Positions 10,907 to 23,487 of a stretch of 64,000 nucleotides of DNA are shown piece after piece. This DNA is from Neonectria sp. B-13 (Eukaryota > Ascomycota > Sordariomycetes > Hypocreales > Nectriaceae), in assembly GCA_002682825.1 (NCBI GenBank), contig NOKP01000031.1, positions 372,001 to 436,000 on the forward strand. Reading direction: 5' to 3'. The stretch's first letter is position 1. Each line of letters begins with the position of its first letter. A program made the position numbers and the translations under genes. The notes under the pieces were generated by a model. That model made no database searches and was not told the origin of the DNA. It saw only the letters and a list, made by a program, of their open reading frames with translations.

Positions 10907-13900
10907 GACTGTTGACTGAGATGTGAGGCACCGCGGATCGCCGTGTGGCTTGGTATGCGTGTGGCGCCGCCCGTAATTGAGTGTAATTGAGCGGTGGGGT
11001 TGCACCGTGTTAGTGGCTCCGTTGCAGCAGTTGATTAGGGGGGAGTCGGCCCCCTCCAGCGGTAGAGGTGAATGCTCGTTTCTTGATGTCACAGAGAATT
11101 CCGTGGGAGAAAGGAGAATATAAAAAAAGGGCAGAATCAGGATCAGGATGAGATGAGATGAAATGAAAAACTCATCAGGCGGACAACAGTCCATTGCAGC
11201 AAACGCCGCCATCCATCGTCTCGTCTCCTTGTCATGTGGACGGATCCCCTTGGGTTCACGGCACAGGGGGAACCAGTGGACCGCACCGGGATCCCGCCTT
11301 AGCGCCCACGCCGCCCACAGTTCAGTGGTCCTCCGGTGGTCCTGCAGTGGTCCTTCAGTGGATGGTGTGCGCTGAGGGTGTGCTGGTGGCATTCGGCGCC
11401 CGCCAGGTGATTGGCGGGGTGTGCCTGGGCCGCAGCTTATCTGAGGCCCGATTGGGGGAAATGACGACACCGCCTCGGGGCCAGCCTCTCTCATTTCGCC
11501 CGTTTCGTCCGGATGGGTGCCCAAGCAGAGGTTCCCACTCCGTAACAGCTGCAGGTCCGTCGATGTGTCGAGACGGGAGTCGTCAAAGTTGGGGAACAAA
11601 GTAGGTGAGGCCTGGCAAAAGAACAGCGTTCACTGTCGGGCCCACGCTGGCATCTAGACTGACATACCTAAGGCGCTAAGAAGAAACCTTGCAGCTGAAT
11701 GACACAGCAGTTGTGAATGGCTTTGAAAGTTAGACGCCTCTTTGCTTGTGGACGTGCCTTTGTTCAAAACACGGCAGTTGACTTAGTGGGACCGGGAAGA
11801 AAATTCAAGAAAACCTATTACTATCTAACAAATCTTATCCAACTCTGCTTTTTATTCCAGCGCTTTCCCGCAATTCTCGGTGAATTCCGTCTGCAAATCC
11901 CTTGCTAGCTCATCATGCAAATTCAGGTACAGGGTAGCTTTCACGCTAATCATCTCCATCCTCTCCCTTTAATCATTCCTCCCCACACAATCTTCTTCCT
12001 GGAGCTTTCCCTTCAAGTTCTTCCATGGAGGCTGATGAATTCCCGTATGAGGACTGCGGATGATAAGCGCCAGGAAGCCGTTAGTTTTGACAACTCCAAA
12101 TTAAACAAACTGGGGTCAGAGTGCCAAGGAAGTAGTAACGTTGACCGGATAACATCGGCAACAAGAAAGAAGAAATAAAGGAATGAAATTTATTACGCCC
12201 AAGAGGACTAACCTTAGAGGGCCAAGTGCGTTAGGCTATTTACAGCTCTAAGTTTATCGTTCGCGTCTCCCAGAAGCCCCACGTTCTCCTTGACTATGCA
12301 GCCGTTCAATATATTTTGGACAGACGGGTTAACGTTAACGCTGGCCATGTACCTGGACGAGACTCTGGTGTGGATCTCCAAGCGGAAGCCGACGAGGGCC
12401 GTACAATTCCTATGGCCTGATGCTAGGTCGTCCTGGGACTGAAATTGGCCGTGAGGTAGGCTACATGTTGAGATTTTGCATGCTTGCTACGCAGACTAGT
12501 TCAGGAACTGAAGGCAATGCCGTTACTGAGATCGATTGAGTCTAAAAATAGGACTTAGAATGAGACTTTATGAAATAGTTATCCTTGAGGTTTGGTAGCG
12601 TCGCAGTTATTTTATGCCCCGTGGTGCATGAATACCCAATCATTACAGCATATTCATGTGAGAAACTTCATCAAGAACTCTTACTCCAGAGTCTGGCCCT
12701 TCGACCTATTCTTCATTTCCGAGAAATCTCTTTCAACTATTACAAAGATATCAATTCAGCCAAGAGCTTTCCACTTATTTCACCCAAATATTTTTCACCT
12801 CAGCATTACTCCCTAACACCCTCCCATCCTCTGTAAGCTCGATAGTGTCTGTTTGTGATCCGTCGTCAAGGAGTGTGGAATCTCAAGCATACGGACAAGC
12901 TGGACAATCTATCTGTACCCTGTTTTCAGATATTTGTCGAAATCGAGGTATTCTGAGAATGTTCCCTCTAATATTAAAAGATTTCCCAGAGCAGATCCTC
13001 ACCACAAACCCTAGCATGATGACCGAGCCAAATAAAAAGGCGGTTGGCTTTGGATTAATCTTCCTCATACGTGCGACTTGGCTTGATTTCTCGCGTTCTC
13101 CCTTTATCGATGCATATGGCGTTTGCGCATGTCACGTCACACAAATGATACAAGATACCATGGTAAATTATTCCCAATTTAATTGCACTTTTTGCCGTTG
13201 CAATTCAATGAGGCGGACTCGCCATCTGATCATCCAGTCTCAGGCTGTGTCGCCGCATGATGCCAGAGAGGAATTATAACCTCCAACATCAAATCTAGAG
13301 ATCTCTAACAGCCACTTAACTGACTAAGCAAACACTCACACTTCATAAAAAGAGGCCATCCATTTTATGCCTGCTGGCACGTTTACCTTCTCACTTAATA
13401 AAAATGGACACCTGAATCCAGTGCTCACCTTCGGCAAGGCGGCTGGCGGTGTCGCTTGATTAAAGCGGAGACGATCCCGCTGTGGTAAAATCGCCGTTTC
13501 AAGGTAATAAGTAATATTAAAGATCTCGACATGATTCCCCCGAATTGATAAACGACTCTGAAGAAATGCCTCGTGCGATTGCCTCCCACTGACAGCAGTA
13601 CCAGACGTGATCTTTGGCACTGACATACATGGCATCCTCCAATGTCCGTATTCAATTTCACTAGTCGCAGCAATCGAGAACAAATCCAGTCGTGAACGGC
13701 CGAAGACATCCCCTGTGGAGTTGACAGCTCCTGCTAGCCCTCGACTCCTCCTCCAGCCCGCGCAATCCTCTCTCCGTCACATCTTCGGCCTTGGTGCGTC
13801 TCTGTAGATGCCCTCATTCACTCCTCACGTCGCCGCTTACCAACCACGAATCCATGACGCGGCCGCTTCCCTCACGGCGTAGCTCTGTCGCACAGCCGTG

Positions 13901-14207
13901 TGAGTGTCGTCATCAAAAGCTAGCTCTGGCACGTCGTCTGCCCGCTCGACCAGTCAGCGTCCTCACATTGTCATCCCCCACTTACACGAGCATCCCACCT
14001 TGCTTCCTTTCCGGCCGTTGCATCGGCAATTGGCGCGCTGCAATGCTGAGTGGCTGCCGGAGCTGTCATTGTCTCGCTATCGCTTCTCACCGTCTCTCGT
14101 GCTTCTCCTCTTTCACCTCCCCCGATTGATCCCCGCCTGTCTCTGTGCGACGTCTGTTCGTATACACTGCCATACATAGTCTTCTTAAGCTTTAATATCC
14201 CATTTAA
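10907..14207. other. Gene-poor region, AT-rich in the middle
   Basis: About 3.3 kb without a convincing gene. The left part (to about 11.6 kb) is GC-balanced and probably the 5' region of the coiled-coil gene. From about 11.7 to 13.7 kb the sequence is AT-rich, with stops in all frames and only short frames under 150 codons with no recognisable motif. The last 400 bp, pyrimidine-rich, are the promoter of the AIF-like gene at 14208. I see no terminal repeats or transposase remains. Confidence 0.5.
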
Positions 14208-16014
14208 ATGCGACTTGCTGCTCCGCTTCGCATCCTCCAGATCATTCGCCCAAGACCCGTCTCCAAGCTTCCCCGAGTTCCCCTCACCAGACCAATCTCC
14301 CTGTCCGCCACCACTCCAATGGCCAAGGAATACAAGCTCAAGGGCGTCTCCTCGCTCGACCTCGCCCCCGGCGAAAAACACGAGGTCGAGGTTGAAGGCA
14401 TCCAGGATGGCAAGGTCTTGCTGGTCAACGCCGGCGGCACGGTCCAGGCCCTCGGCGCCAAGTGCACCCACTACGGCGCGCCGCTGGTCAAAGGAGTTTT
14501 GACGACCGCCGGCCGTCTTACTTGCCCGTGGCACGGAGGTGCGTTGGTCTCGTCCCCGGTACTAAGATAAATGGCTGACGCTGTCTACTTATCTAGCCTG
14601 CTTCAACGCAAAGACGGGCGACGTCGAAGATGCCCCCGCCCTCGACTCCATCCCCGTCTTCAAGGTCGCCGAGCGAGACGGCGCCATCTACCTCACCGGC
14701 GAAGAAGCAGACATCAAGGGATCCCGCAGGAAGCCCAACTTCAAGTGCGCGGCCGCGGGCGGCGCCCAGGAGGAGAAGGTGGTCGTCGTGGGCGGCGGCT
14801 CCGGCGCCATGGGCGTCATCGAGGGCCTGCGCGAGAAGGGCTTCACCGGCCCGCTGACGGTGATATCCAACGAGGGATACCTGCCCATCGACCGCCCGAA
14901 ACTGAGCAAGGCGCTGCTGACGGACCCGAGCAAGCTCGCCTGGCGGGACAAGGCTTGGTTCGACAGCGGATCCGTCGAGTGGATGGACGACGAAGTCAAC
15001 GGCGTCGACTTCTCGAACCGCGTTGTCACGACCAAAGACGGCAAACGCGTCGCCTACACCAAGCTCGTGCTCTCCACGGGCGGAACACCGAGGCTGTTGC
15101 CGCTGCAAGGCTTCAAGGTCCTCAAGAACATCTTCACCCTGCGCAACGTCCACGACACGAAGAAGATTGTGGACGCCATTGGCGACAAGGGCAAGAACAT
15201 TGTCATTATCGGATCATCCTTTATCGGCATGGAAGTCGCCAACGCCACCGCCGGAGACAACTCCGTCACTGTCGTGGGCATGGAAAAAGCTCCCCTTGAA
15301 CGCGTCCTTGGCGAGCAGGTCGGTGCGGGCATCCAGAAGTCGCTCGAGGGCAAAGGCATCAAGTTCTACATGGGCGCCGGCGTCGACAAGGCAGAGCCCT
15401 CTGGATCGGATCCGTCCAAGGTGGGAGCCGTCTATCTCAAGGACGGCACCAAGCTGCCTGCGGATCTAGTCATTCTCGGTGTTGGCGTGTCTCCCGCGAC
15501 TGAATACCTGAAGGACAACAAGATTATCCGACTGGAGGAGGACGGCTCCCTCAAGACAGACGAGAGATACAACGTCGTCGGCCTCAAGGATGTTTACGCC
15601 ATTGGCGATATTGCCACCTTTCCCTACCACGGGCCGGGCAGCGACGGCAAGTTCGTCCGCATCGAGCACTGGAATGTGGCCCAACAGTCAGGCCGTAACG
15701 TCGCCAGCCACATCGTGAACCCCTCAGTAAGCGTCGAGCACTTCATCCCTGTATTTTGGAGTGCACTGGGCGCTCAGCTGCGGTACTGCGGCAACACTGC
15801 CAACGGATGGGACGACGTCGTTGTTCAAGGTGACCCTGGGGCGGGCAAGTTTGCTGCGTACTATTGCAAGGGAGACACAGTGGTGGCAATGACCAGCATG
15901 GGCAAGGATCCGGCCATGGCTCAGAGTGTGGAACTGATGCGTCTCGGCAAGATGCCGTCCAAGAGCAAGTTTGAGCAAGGCTTGGATGTGTTGAGTGTCG
16001 GGGTGCCAGAGTGA
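14208..16014 (+). CDS. AIF-like Rieske/FAD pyridine nucleotide-disulfide oxidoreductase
   Basis: Two exons (14208-14538, 14597-16014) give 582 residues. The first ~36 residues are rich in Arg, Leu and Ser with no acids, a likely mitochondrial presequence. Residues about 45-145 form a Rieske [2Fe-2S] domain with CTHYGAPL (Cys86, His88) and CPWHGACF (Cys106, His109). The intron falls inside the second motif. An FAD-binding VVVVGGGSGAMG follows at about 172, an NAD-binding IVIIGSSFIGMEVA, and the conserved VYAIGDIA that closes the FAD site. Domain order and length match fungal AIF/AIFM3-type oxidoreductases, linked in other species to redox control and programmed cell death. All key residues are present. 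It converges with the dynamin-like gene 220 bp downstream. Confidence 0.95.
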
Positions 16015-16237
16015 TATTGGGTAGTAAGAGATCTATATCCAGATATCCGAACAGAGCTTTGGCAGAGGTAGCAGTTTAATCAACATAGTACTACAAATGC
16101 ACTTTGAGAGCAAGTAATCCAGTTCTGCATACAGTTTCTGGTCGAAAACACGAATCAACACTCTTTGAATTTCTCTTTCCACCTGTAATGACCCAAAATC
16201 AAGAAGCTTGATCTAACCTTATGATCTGTTCCACGAT

Positions 16238-18936
16238 TCACTCTTCATATGGAGCCACTGGCTCCGGCAGCGGCAGTAGTGCCTCGAGCCTCTTCATCTT
16301 ATTCAACCTCCTCTTCCGTTTCCTCTCGACCTCCATCCTTACCTCCTCCTCCATCCTTGCCACCTCCTCTATCCTTGCCACCTCCTCTATCCTTGCCTCC
16401 TCCTCTGTCCTTGCCTCCTCCTCTATCCTTGCCTCCTCCATTCTCGCCTCTTCCATTCTCGCCTCCTCCATCTTAAAATCCTTCACCCTCAACTCTAAGG
16501 GGCTCGAATCTTGATTCGACATCGATTCCATCTCGACCTCTGGCTTTTCGGTAGGGCTCGAAGCATCGTCGAAGACAACGACCGTTTCCTCCTCGATAGA
16601 CACCGTGGCCATTGCTTTCTCAGCAGGTTCGGTCGAGTATCCGTCAAAAGGGTCGAAATTATTTTCGTAGTCATCGTTACTTATCCCTGTAGCAACGAAT
16701 TAGATGATGGGATTAGAAAACAGTGCCAGACAATCAGATTTTACCAGGAAGCTGAAAGCCCAAGTGCTTTTTGCATGTTTCCAATCCGCTTGTCAAGATT
16801 TTCAGCTTCATTTGCAGCTTCTCGCGAGCTGCACGACTTTCACTTGTCTCACCAGCAATGCGAGTGAGCTTGTTGTCTGGCATCATGACGATGGTCAAGG
16901 GTTCGAGAATGTGGCCCAGTTCGCAGACGAGGATAGTCTCAATCACCTCGACGGAAATATCGTCAAGGAAACGCCTCAAAGCAACCTGTAGTTTAGATTA
17001 GTCAAAGGCTTTTTTCTCACTGGGTATCTCAGGAGTAGGAGCTCACCTCATAGTATGCTTCTACATAATCAAGCGCCAAAGAAGCAGTGTGGTGTGCCAT
17101 GTCCGTTGGGGCGAGTGCCCGAAGACGGTAGTGGAAACGCTCTAGGTTGATCTTTCGATGCACCTGCACCTTCTCTGGCCAAGCCTCCCGAGGGCCTGCG
17201 TCAAAAATGGTCTGTAATATTTGGGTTATACGTGACTCCTGCCTCTGGGCTTGGATCATCTGGACCTTTTCGACCAAGGCCTGGTTATACGTGATCGGGT
17301 GACCTTCCTGATGCTGTTTCAGAAGTCCTGTCGTCTTCTCCTCGAGGGACGCGAGGAAAAAATCAAGCTTGGGCTCCACCACTATTTCCATCATTGCGTT
17401 GACAGTCGATGGATCGGCGGCATGTGCGGTCAAGAGTTTGAGAAAGTCTCGAGCGGAGTTCCACACTTTGTTCACATGGGCTCGTGCAATGGTTTCCCAC
17501 GGAGACGATTGCTCCTTGAACAAGTCGGACACAATCATGGGATGGAACAAGCCAGGAAGCTCCCGGCCACGGCTCCGTTCCATCAACTTGATAATCTTCT
17601 CAATGAACTCATCTCGAGTCAAGAAGTCGCCTCCTCCAGTAACATTGTCGTAGTCGGCGTCAGCGTCAGCGTCGGCGTCGGGCTCAATCTTGTGGCGTTG
17701 GCCGCGCTGATCGAGGTCTCTGGCGAATTCATGGTTCAGATTTTGGACGACAGCCCGCAGGCGCTTCTGATAGCCAGAGACAGACATGGCATCTCCAAAG
17801 AAGGGATCGTTGTAAGTGCCGTCAACGGCGGCTTTGACCAGTCCCTGAAATGACTGGCTAACCTGCAACAGATAGAGCCTTTGTTGTTCCACTGTCGTTC
17901 GAGGCTGGCCTAGTTTGTTCAGCTGTTGTTGGCAGAGAGAGGACTTGGCCGTGATCTCTTCTATCAGATTGGGTAGCTCCGCCACAATCTGGTGGAAGAG
18001 GACATTGCTGAGTCTTCCTCTCAATGTCTCCACGCCCAATGCCGACGGTGAAAGCCCAGTCCAGGCTCCCTTCGAAAAGAAATCAGCCTCTTCCTCGTCG
18101 CGTTGTGCCAGAGTCCAGTCCTCTGCCTCGGAATCGGCGTTCCTCAAAACATGCCAGCCAAGGCGAAACTCAATGTCTAGATTCATCGCCAAAGAGATGT
18201 AATCTTTCTCGCTCAGGGAGCCAGGATTGAGAGTGTCTGGCTTGGTTATGACGCCCAGAGTGCGGAGCCCCTTCGGGTCACACTCGCGGGCCAGTTTCAG
18301 GACGACTTGGTTGGCGTAGTCGTTCTTGGCGGAGACGACAGCTAGGATGATGCTCCTGCGCTGTTTCATGTAACTCTGGACCATTTCCCTGATCAGGCCA
18401 ACCTCGGTTGAAGACTGGTGTCTGTTCTCAGAGTGAATGAGCCCAGGGAGGTCCACAATGGTCAGATGAGGGCGGTCAGGCCCACTGATCTCAATGCGAA
18501 GAAGATCTCTGGAGAAGGCCCTCCCTGAAGTCATGATGCCCATTTTGGCCTTTGCTTTCTCAATCAAACCAGGCAAATCTTGGAAAGACTCTAAACCCTC
18601 GTTGAAGTCAGAGGGAGGCGACTTCTCGGACTCCTCGCCATGGGAACGATGTGGGATGATGGAGACCTTGGCGCTTGGAGCAGCTGTCTTCCGGAGGACA
18701 AGCTCAGTTGGGAAACGAGTACAGAGGCTGCTGCTGACTGGGAATGGTACCCCGGAAAGTGTTTCGAGGACAGAACTCTTTCCAGAGGACTGGTCGCCGC
18801 AGACGATGATTTGGGGGAGGGAGATGTAGTGATCGATGCCTTGCGAACGGAGCGCGTCGACCGAATCGAAGAGTTGAAGTTGCTCTGAAGAGCACAGGGC
18901 GTCAAGGGCCACAGGATTGAGTTGATGGAGAACCAT
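16238..18936 (-). CDS. Dynamin-like GTPase (Mx/Vps1-like) with repetitive tail
   Basis: Three exons (18936-17047, 16985-16745, 16686-16238) join to 859 codons. The GTPase domain has the P-loop GDQSSGKSS (about 47-55), DLPG of G3 and TKPD of G4. The middle/stalk region follows. The GTPase effector domain is encoded at the exon 1/2 boundary (MAHHTASLALDYVEAYYE, then ALRRFLDDISVEVIE). These large GTPases self-assemble and remodel membranes. The oddity is exon 3: after the effector domain the protein continues for about 150 residues into an acidic region and then near-perfect EEAR(M/I) repeats, ending KRKRR and a Pro-rich tip. I chose the start at 18936 because it begins the family-like MVLHQLNPVALDALCSS segment. 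The frame stays open further upstream. Confidence 0.9.
16332..16470. repeat. In-frame minisatellite encoding EEAR(M/I) repeats
   Basis: The plus strand shows repeated CTCCTCTATCCTTGC-like 15-nt units, encoding (M/I)EEAR or IEEVAR on the minus strand, inside the last exon of the dynamin-like gene. Units are similar but not identical. All keep the frame. Confidence 0.85.
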
Positions 18937-19724
18937 GACGGCAAAGGGGCTGGAGAGAACTCTGTTGAGAAACCGGGAAGAGGTCAAGGTCGGCTGGGGG
19001 CTCGTACTTAAATACCTGCGACAAATATGCCCCGATAATCTCTTTACAACTGCAAGAGCATTTGTACCTGAATAAATTGCACACCTCGGGCATAAAAAAG
19101 TCTGACCGCTTCTTTCTCTGACCATTTGAGTTCGGTGGCTTGCTATGTGCATGCAATGAGTGCGCTCGGTGTGAGGTAGATGAAACCAAATGGTGTCTTG
19201 TTGGCCAGTGCTATAGGACAGCCATATGCAAGATGAGCGATGGGCTGTAAGCTCCAATCAGACTGAGTGTTGAAACATAAAAGGTCACCGAGGTGGTTGG
19301 TAGGCCTCCCGCAGGAGCTTCTGATAGGGAGTTGACGGGCATCCCGCAGCCGCAGTTCGGTGGGCCTCCGGTCCATTAATGGGTAGGGTGACATTTAAAT
19401 TGCTTTGGATGACTGCGGTCTGAGGTGTTGAAAAGAAGACGTCATCACGAATTTGCACAATTGATAGGATTGAAAGGCTCTGAGCCTGAACTCGTGCCAT
19501 GTCAATTAATGCAACAAACAGCCTTCAGAGTGGCGACAACAGCCACTGAAAACCGAGAAGCATGCCGTATTATTTATGCAGCACTAACTCGCTGCTTGGA
19601 ATGTTGTCATTAATTTATACCGGCCTGGTATGAACCCGTTTGTATTCTTGTGCATCCAGCCTCGTGTCGTAAAGATCACGGCAACCCAAAACGCCACATC
19701 ACATACCCACTCGTAGAGAACATG
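18937..19724. other. 5' region of dynamin-like gene and 3' region of methyltransferase
   Basis: A 788-bp gap. The dynamin-like frame stays open up to 19257 but that extension has no family-like sequence, so it is treated as 5' untranslated DNA. Nothing else is recognisable. Confidence 0.45.
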
Positions 19725-21106
19725 CTACGCCTCGGGTGTCACTGATTTTTTATGATCCACCTGCGAGGTTGATGAAGACCCCGGTCTCCGTCCATATACG
19801 ACGTAACTGAAGAAAGTGTCAGTTCTGCGACACAGTCCAACTTTGACCGCGTTGGTGATTGCACTTACAACGGAACCCAGCTGTGCATGTTCGGGTTCGA
19901 CACTTCCCGTCGAGCCTTGGCCAGCAAGACCTGGAAATACGTCGGGTCGCCGCCGAGGATCTGCTCGTAGCCCCTGGCGAAGACGTTGGCGATAGTCTCG
20001 CGGAAGTGATGCAGCTCAAAGGCGCCAATCTTCTTCAGCGCCGGGTCGCGCGGCCACGGATTCGTCGGGATCTTGAGGACGCGCTCAACGACGTCCTCGA
20101 AGCCGGCGTCCTCCAGATAGCGCTTCCACCGTGTGGGTTCCCAGCCGGATAAATTCACGCGCGCCGACATCTCCAGGTAGATGCGGCCCATCTCCATGTA
20201 CGCCGAGTCCTGCGGCAGCGTGTCGTCGTCGGAGCGGAAGTCGGGGACGGAGCCGCCGAGTTGCAGGTACGCGCCGGGCTTGAGGTGGTTGTAGGCCTGG
20301 CGGATGAGGCGCGGCCAGTCTTGGATGGCCATGATGAGCTCGCGGCCGTGGATGAAGTCGAAGGTTGATTCTCCCCAGAGCCAGTCGTCTTCGATGTCGT
20401 CGAGCTGTGTGATTTGTTAGGTATCAGTGGGGCGAGGGAAGACAGAGAGGGAGGGAGAGCAGCGCACCTCGAATGTGAGGTTGTTCGGGACCATATCTGT
20501 CTGGACTGGCGCCTTGTCGACTCCAATGACCGTGGCTGACGGATACTGGTCGGCGATGTCGATGGCCCAGATGCCCGAGCCGGTTCCTAGATCGAGGATC
20601 TTCTGTGGAGAGTCGGCAACTGGGGCTAAATGAAGTTGGTCGTTCATGAGCATGGTGAACTTGCAATGCTGCAGGTCGTTTCTCTCCATCTGGGCAGACA
20701 TAATCAGTCAGCAACGGACTAGAATTTGACATCCATTGCAAGTAGAGCAAATCACCTCCAAGTCGTCGCTCGGGATCCAGGCCTTGTGGATGCCGTAGAC
20801 GCCATAGGTCCGCCCGTTCTCGATGATGCCGCGGCGAACATCAGACGCAATCGAGCTAAGGTAGCTGGTGTTTGTGGATTCCGGGTACGCCTCGTCGTCG
20901 TCGGTCCAGACGTCGGGCTCGATGTGGCTCGAGGGCGCCGTCGAAGATGCCGCCGACAGGGCCTCGGGTCCGGGTTCGGGTTCGTCTGGTTCATGCGCAT
21001 CCCGACCGGACGGTTCGCCGCTCGGGCTCTCCGCAGCGACCGGAGCATCGTGGGCGGGCGGGCGATGTAACCCTCCGGGCGGGCCAGGCGATGAGGGCGC
21101 AGACAT
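19725..21106 (-). CDS. SAM-dependent methyltransferase, LaeA-like
   Basis: Four exons (21106-20756, 20689-20468, 20404-19869, 19806-19725) give 396 residues. The N-terminal ~80 residues are a disordered Pro/Ser/Glu stretch. The conserved part starts YGVYGIHKAWIPSDDLE, which in this family sits before the methyltransferase fold. Motif I is KILDLGTGSGIWAIDIAD, followed by an acidic ribose-binding region and FDFIHGREL after motif II. The C-terminus WVPFYVVYGRRP is restored only by the last splice. Proteins of this architecture include LaeA-type regulators and many tailoring or orphan methyltransferases of unknown substrate. It shares a 429-bp divergent promoter with the O-methyltransferase at 21536. 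Confidence 0.9.
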
Positions 21107-21535
21107 TGGCGGCAGCAGCGGAGCTGGAGTAGATGATGTTCGTCCTGGATCAGTTGGTCTATATTCGGCTTCTTGAATCCCATGCAGGAATAGAGTTTCG
21201 GGTGATTGTTCTGATCCCCAGCAAGGTGCGCAAGAGGGTCGACCGGCGCTGATCTGATCCCACCACTTCTCCCCTTGGGACGCCGGAAGCGAATGGGCTC
21301 ACTGTGGGAACTGCGGAAACCCCTCACGCTACCCGGACGGCTAAACCACAACAAGCACACAAGCCCGTGCACGTGGCGTGGTGTGGAAGCTTCCTGCAGG
21401 GATCTCGCTCCCGTGCCACGACGCCGGGTCTCTCGCAGATGCTTGCGGACACTCACGCTTTGTATCGACCGCTCTTTCGGGTCTCCCTGTAAACACGGCG
21501 TCGGAATAGCATCTTCATACACACAACCCGCGACA
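21107..21535. promoter_or_regulatory. Divergent promoter between two methyltransferase genes
   Basis: A 429-bp gap between divergent start codons. It could co-regulate both methyltransferases. I found no obvious inverted repeat or regulator site. Confidence 0.45.
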
Positions 21536-23086
21536 ATGGCGCTCCCCAGTCAGAAAGAAATCCAGGACCTCGTCAGCAGCCTCAACCAGGCCGCACAGGC
21601 ATATTCTGATGCCCCCGACCTGAACGGCTACATGTCGCGGGTCCAAATCCTCGCCAAAACCAGGGAGTTGACACAGGCACTGATAACGCCGGACCAGAAG
21701 CCCAATTACCATGGCCTCAACGTGAGCTCCTCTTTTCTAGCACATTCAAGGCAACGTCCTTCAGTCAACTGCAATGATTTACAAGGTCTACCGTAGATGG
21801 CGGAGCTTGTCGCCGTTAGGACCTTTATGAGACTCAAAGTCCTCGACGCTATCCCCGCTACCGGGTCCATATCTCTCGAGGACCTCTCCAAGGCCACCGG
21901 GGTGCAAGACTCACTCCTGGGTACGCACAATACTGCCCTAGTCCGTCGTTTAAAATAACCATCTAGCTAAAACACGATTTACCAGAGCGTATGGGACGTG
22001 TATTAGGTGAGTCTTTCCACCTTACTTCCTGATGCATCGCCGTCTTATCGTCACCCCGCAGTTGCTTCCGGCTTTCTCGACCAGACTCAACCAGATGGCG
22101 GCGAATACAAACATACCAAGTTTTCGCTTGCCTACATTCTGGACAAACCTGCACCTGGCCACTTGTTCCTGGCCATGTAAGTTTGCCTTGCCCAGAACGA
22201 ATGGCTACAGCCTCTCTCAAGCTCGATGCTTACCCGTCTAGGTACGATGAATGGTTCAAAAATATGCACGACTTCGACGAGTATCTCGTCTCTCGAGGCA
22301 AGCTCACAGAGCCAGATGACCCATTGCACAATCCCTACACGGCCTACCACAAGCAAGAGGGAACGCCCGTGTGGAGCATCATGATGCAGAACCCGGAGAA
22401 GCTCCAGACATTCCAAACCGGCATGGCCGGTATCGACGTCGCAATCCCGGTAACAGGACACTTTGACTTTAGTACTCTCAAGAATAGCCCGGAGGAAGAG
22501 GCTCAAGGTATTGTCGAGCTGGTGGATGTGGGCGGCGGCGAGGGTGTGGTGCTTAACAAGATTCTCGAAGCTCACCCGGAACTCTCGTCCAAGAATTGCG
22601 TGCTCCAGGAGAGACCCGAGATGATCGAGCTCGCAAAGTCCCGTGCTGTCCTTCCCTCTGAGGCCCAGCTGCTGGCGCATGACTTCATGACCGAACAGCC
22701 TGTCAAAGGTACGATCAATGACTGTGTCGACTTAAAGACTGATGCTGACCCGACGATACTCAGGCGCCAAAGCCTATTTCATGCGCATGATTCTCCACGA
22801 CTACGCCGACCCAGTTGGAATCCAGATTCTCACGCGCCTAGCCGAAGCCATGTCCTCCGAGTCCCGCGTCCTCGTCTGCGAGATGGTCTTGGCCCCGCGC
22901 GTGGGAGAAGCCGACTTTGCGTCCGCTGTACTCGACCAGGCTGTCATGACTATGGGTGGAAAGGAACGCACCGAGGCAGGCTTCCAGAAGATGTTCGAGG
23001 CGGCAGGTCTTGAGCTGGTGCAGACGTGGCGCGCTGTTGGAGTTCCCGGTGGTTGCGTGGAGGCAAGGCTGAAGCGGACTGCTTAG
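21536..23086 (+). CDS. O-methyltransferase (class I, dimerisation plus SAM domain)
   Basis: Six exons (21536-21721, 21797-21920, 21986-22006, 22062-22176, 22242-22708, 22764-23086) give 411 residues. Exon 3 is a 21-nt microexon. It is needed to keep frame and lies within the winged-helix dimerisation domain. The SAM-binding motif ELVDVGGGEGVVLNKIL is at about 241-257. The catalytic base is the His in MILHDYAD (about 316), as in plant-type O-methyltransferases and fungal enzymes acting on phenolic hydroxyls. The family methylates hydroxyls on aromatic secondary metabolites. No polyketide or peptide synthase is adjacent, so the substrate is open. Confidence 0.93.
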
Positions 23087-23386
23087 CTGTCACGTTTGGA
23101 GTTGGAGCTTGTAGAGGACAGAAAGATAGCGAACGAGTGTTTCAACATGATTATGAAACATAAGGACAGCAGGAAACTGAGCTTGACATAATAGATCCTC
23201 GATTGAATAATTGATGTATCGCCATCTTGCCTACCTGTGTAAGACGCCACCTCTCGACCTCGGCTAAAGTTGGCATACCGCTTGGCAAAAATAACGTCTT
23301 TGTTAGCATTCCATGCTCACTCATCGCGGAAGAAGCATTTGAGTGATAAATCAGAAACCAGATGCGAACAAAAAAAAAGATTCATT

Positions 23387-23487
23387 TGATAAGACTGGGA
23401 CTTGAACCCAGGAGGATTGCTCCACCAGGAAATTAGTTGTTAAGGTTAACCTTAACCTGGCGCCATAACCAACTCGGCCATCTTACC
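23387..23487 (-). tRNA. tRNA-Leu(AAG) with intron
   Basis: Read on the minus strand it begins GGTAAGATGGCCGAG and ends with the T-arm GGGTTCAAGTCCC and CAGTCTTATCA. The seven-pair acceptor stem pairs with one G-T, and the discriminator is A. The anticodon stem is CCAGG/CCTGG with loop TTAAGG, giving anticodon AAG (Leu, codon CUU). An intron of about 19 nt follows the base 3' of the anticodon. A long variable arm (GGAG...CTC) supports a class II leucine tRNA. Confidence 0.9.

Noticed and set aside
10637..11599. 320-codon minus-strand frame upstream of the coiled-coil gene
   Set aside because: It is low complexity (SLPLSLSLPLS from the GA-rich tract and GGGACT repeats), has no motif, and lies where the promoter of the coiled-coil gene should be.
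19143..19394. Short minus-strand frames and the upstream extension of the dynamin-like frame to 19257
   Set aside because: The extension lacks family-like sequence, and the accepted start at 18936 matches the expected N-terminus.
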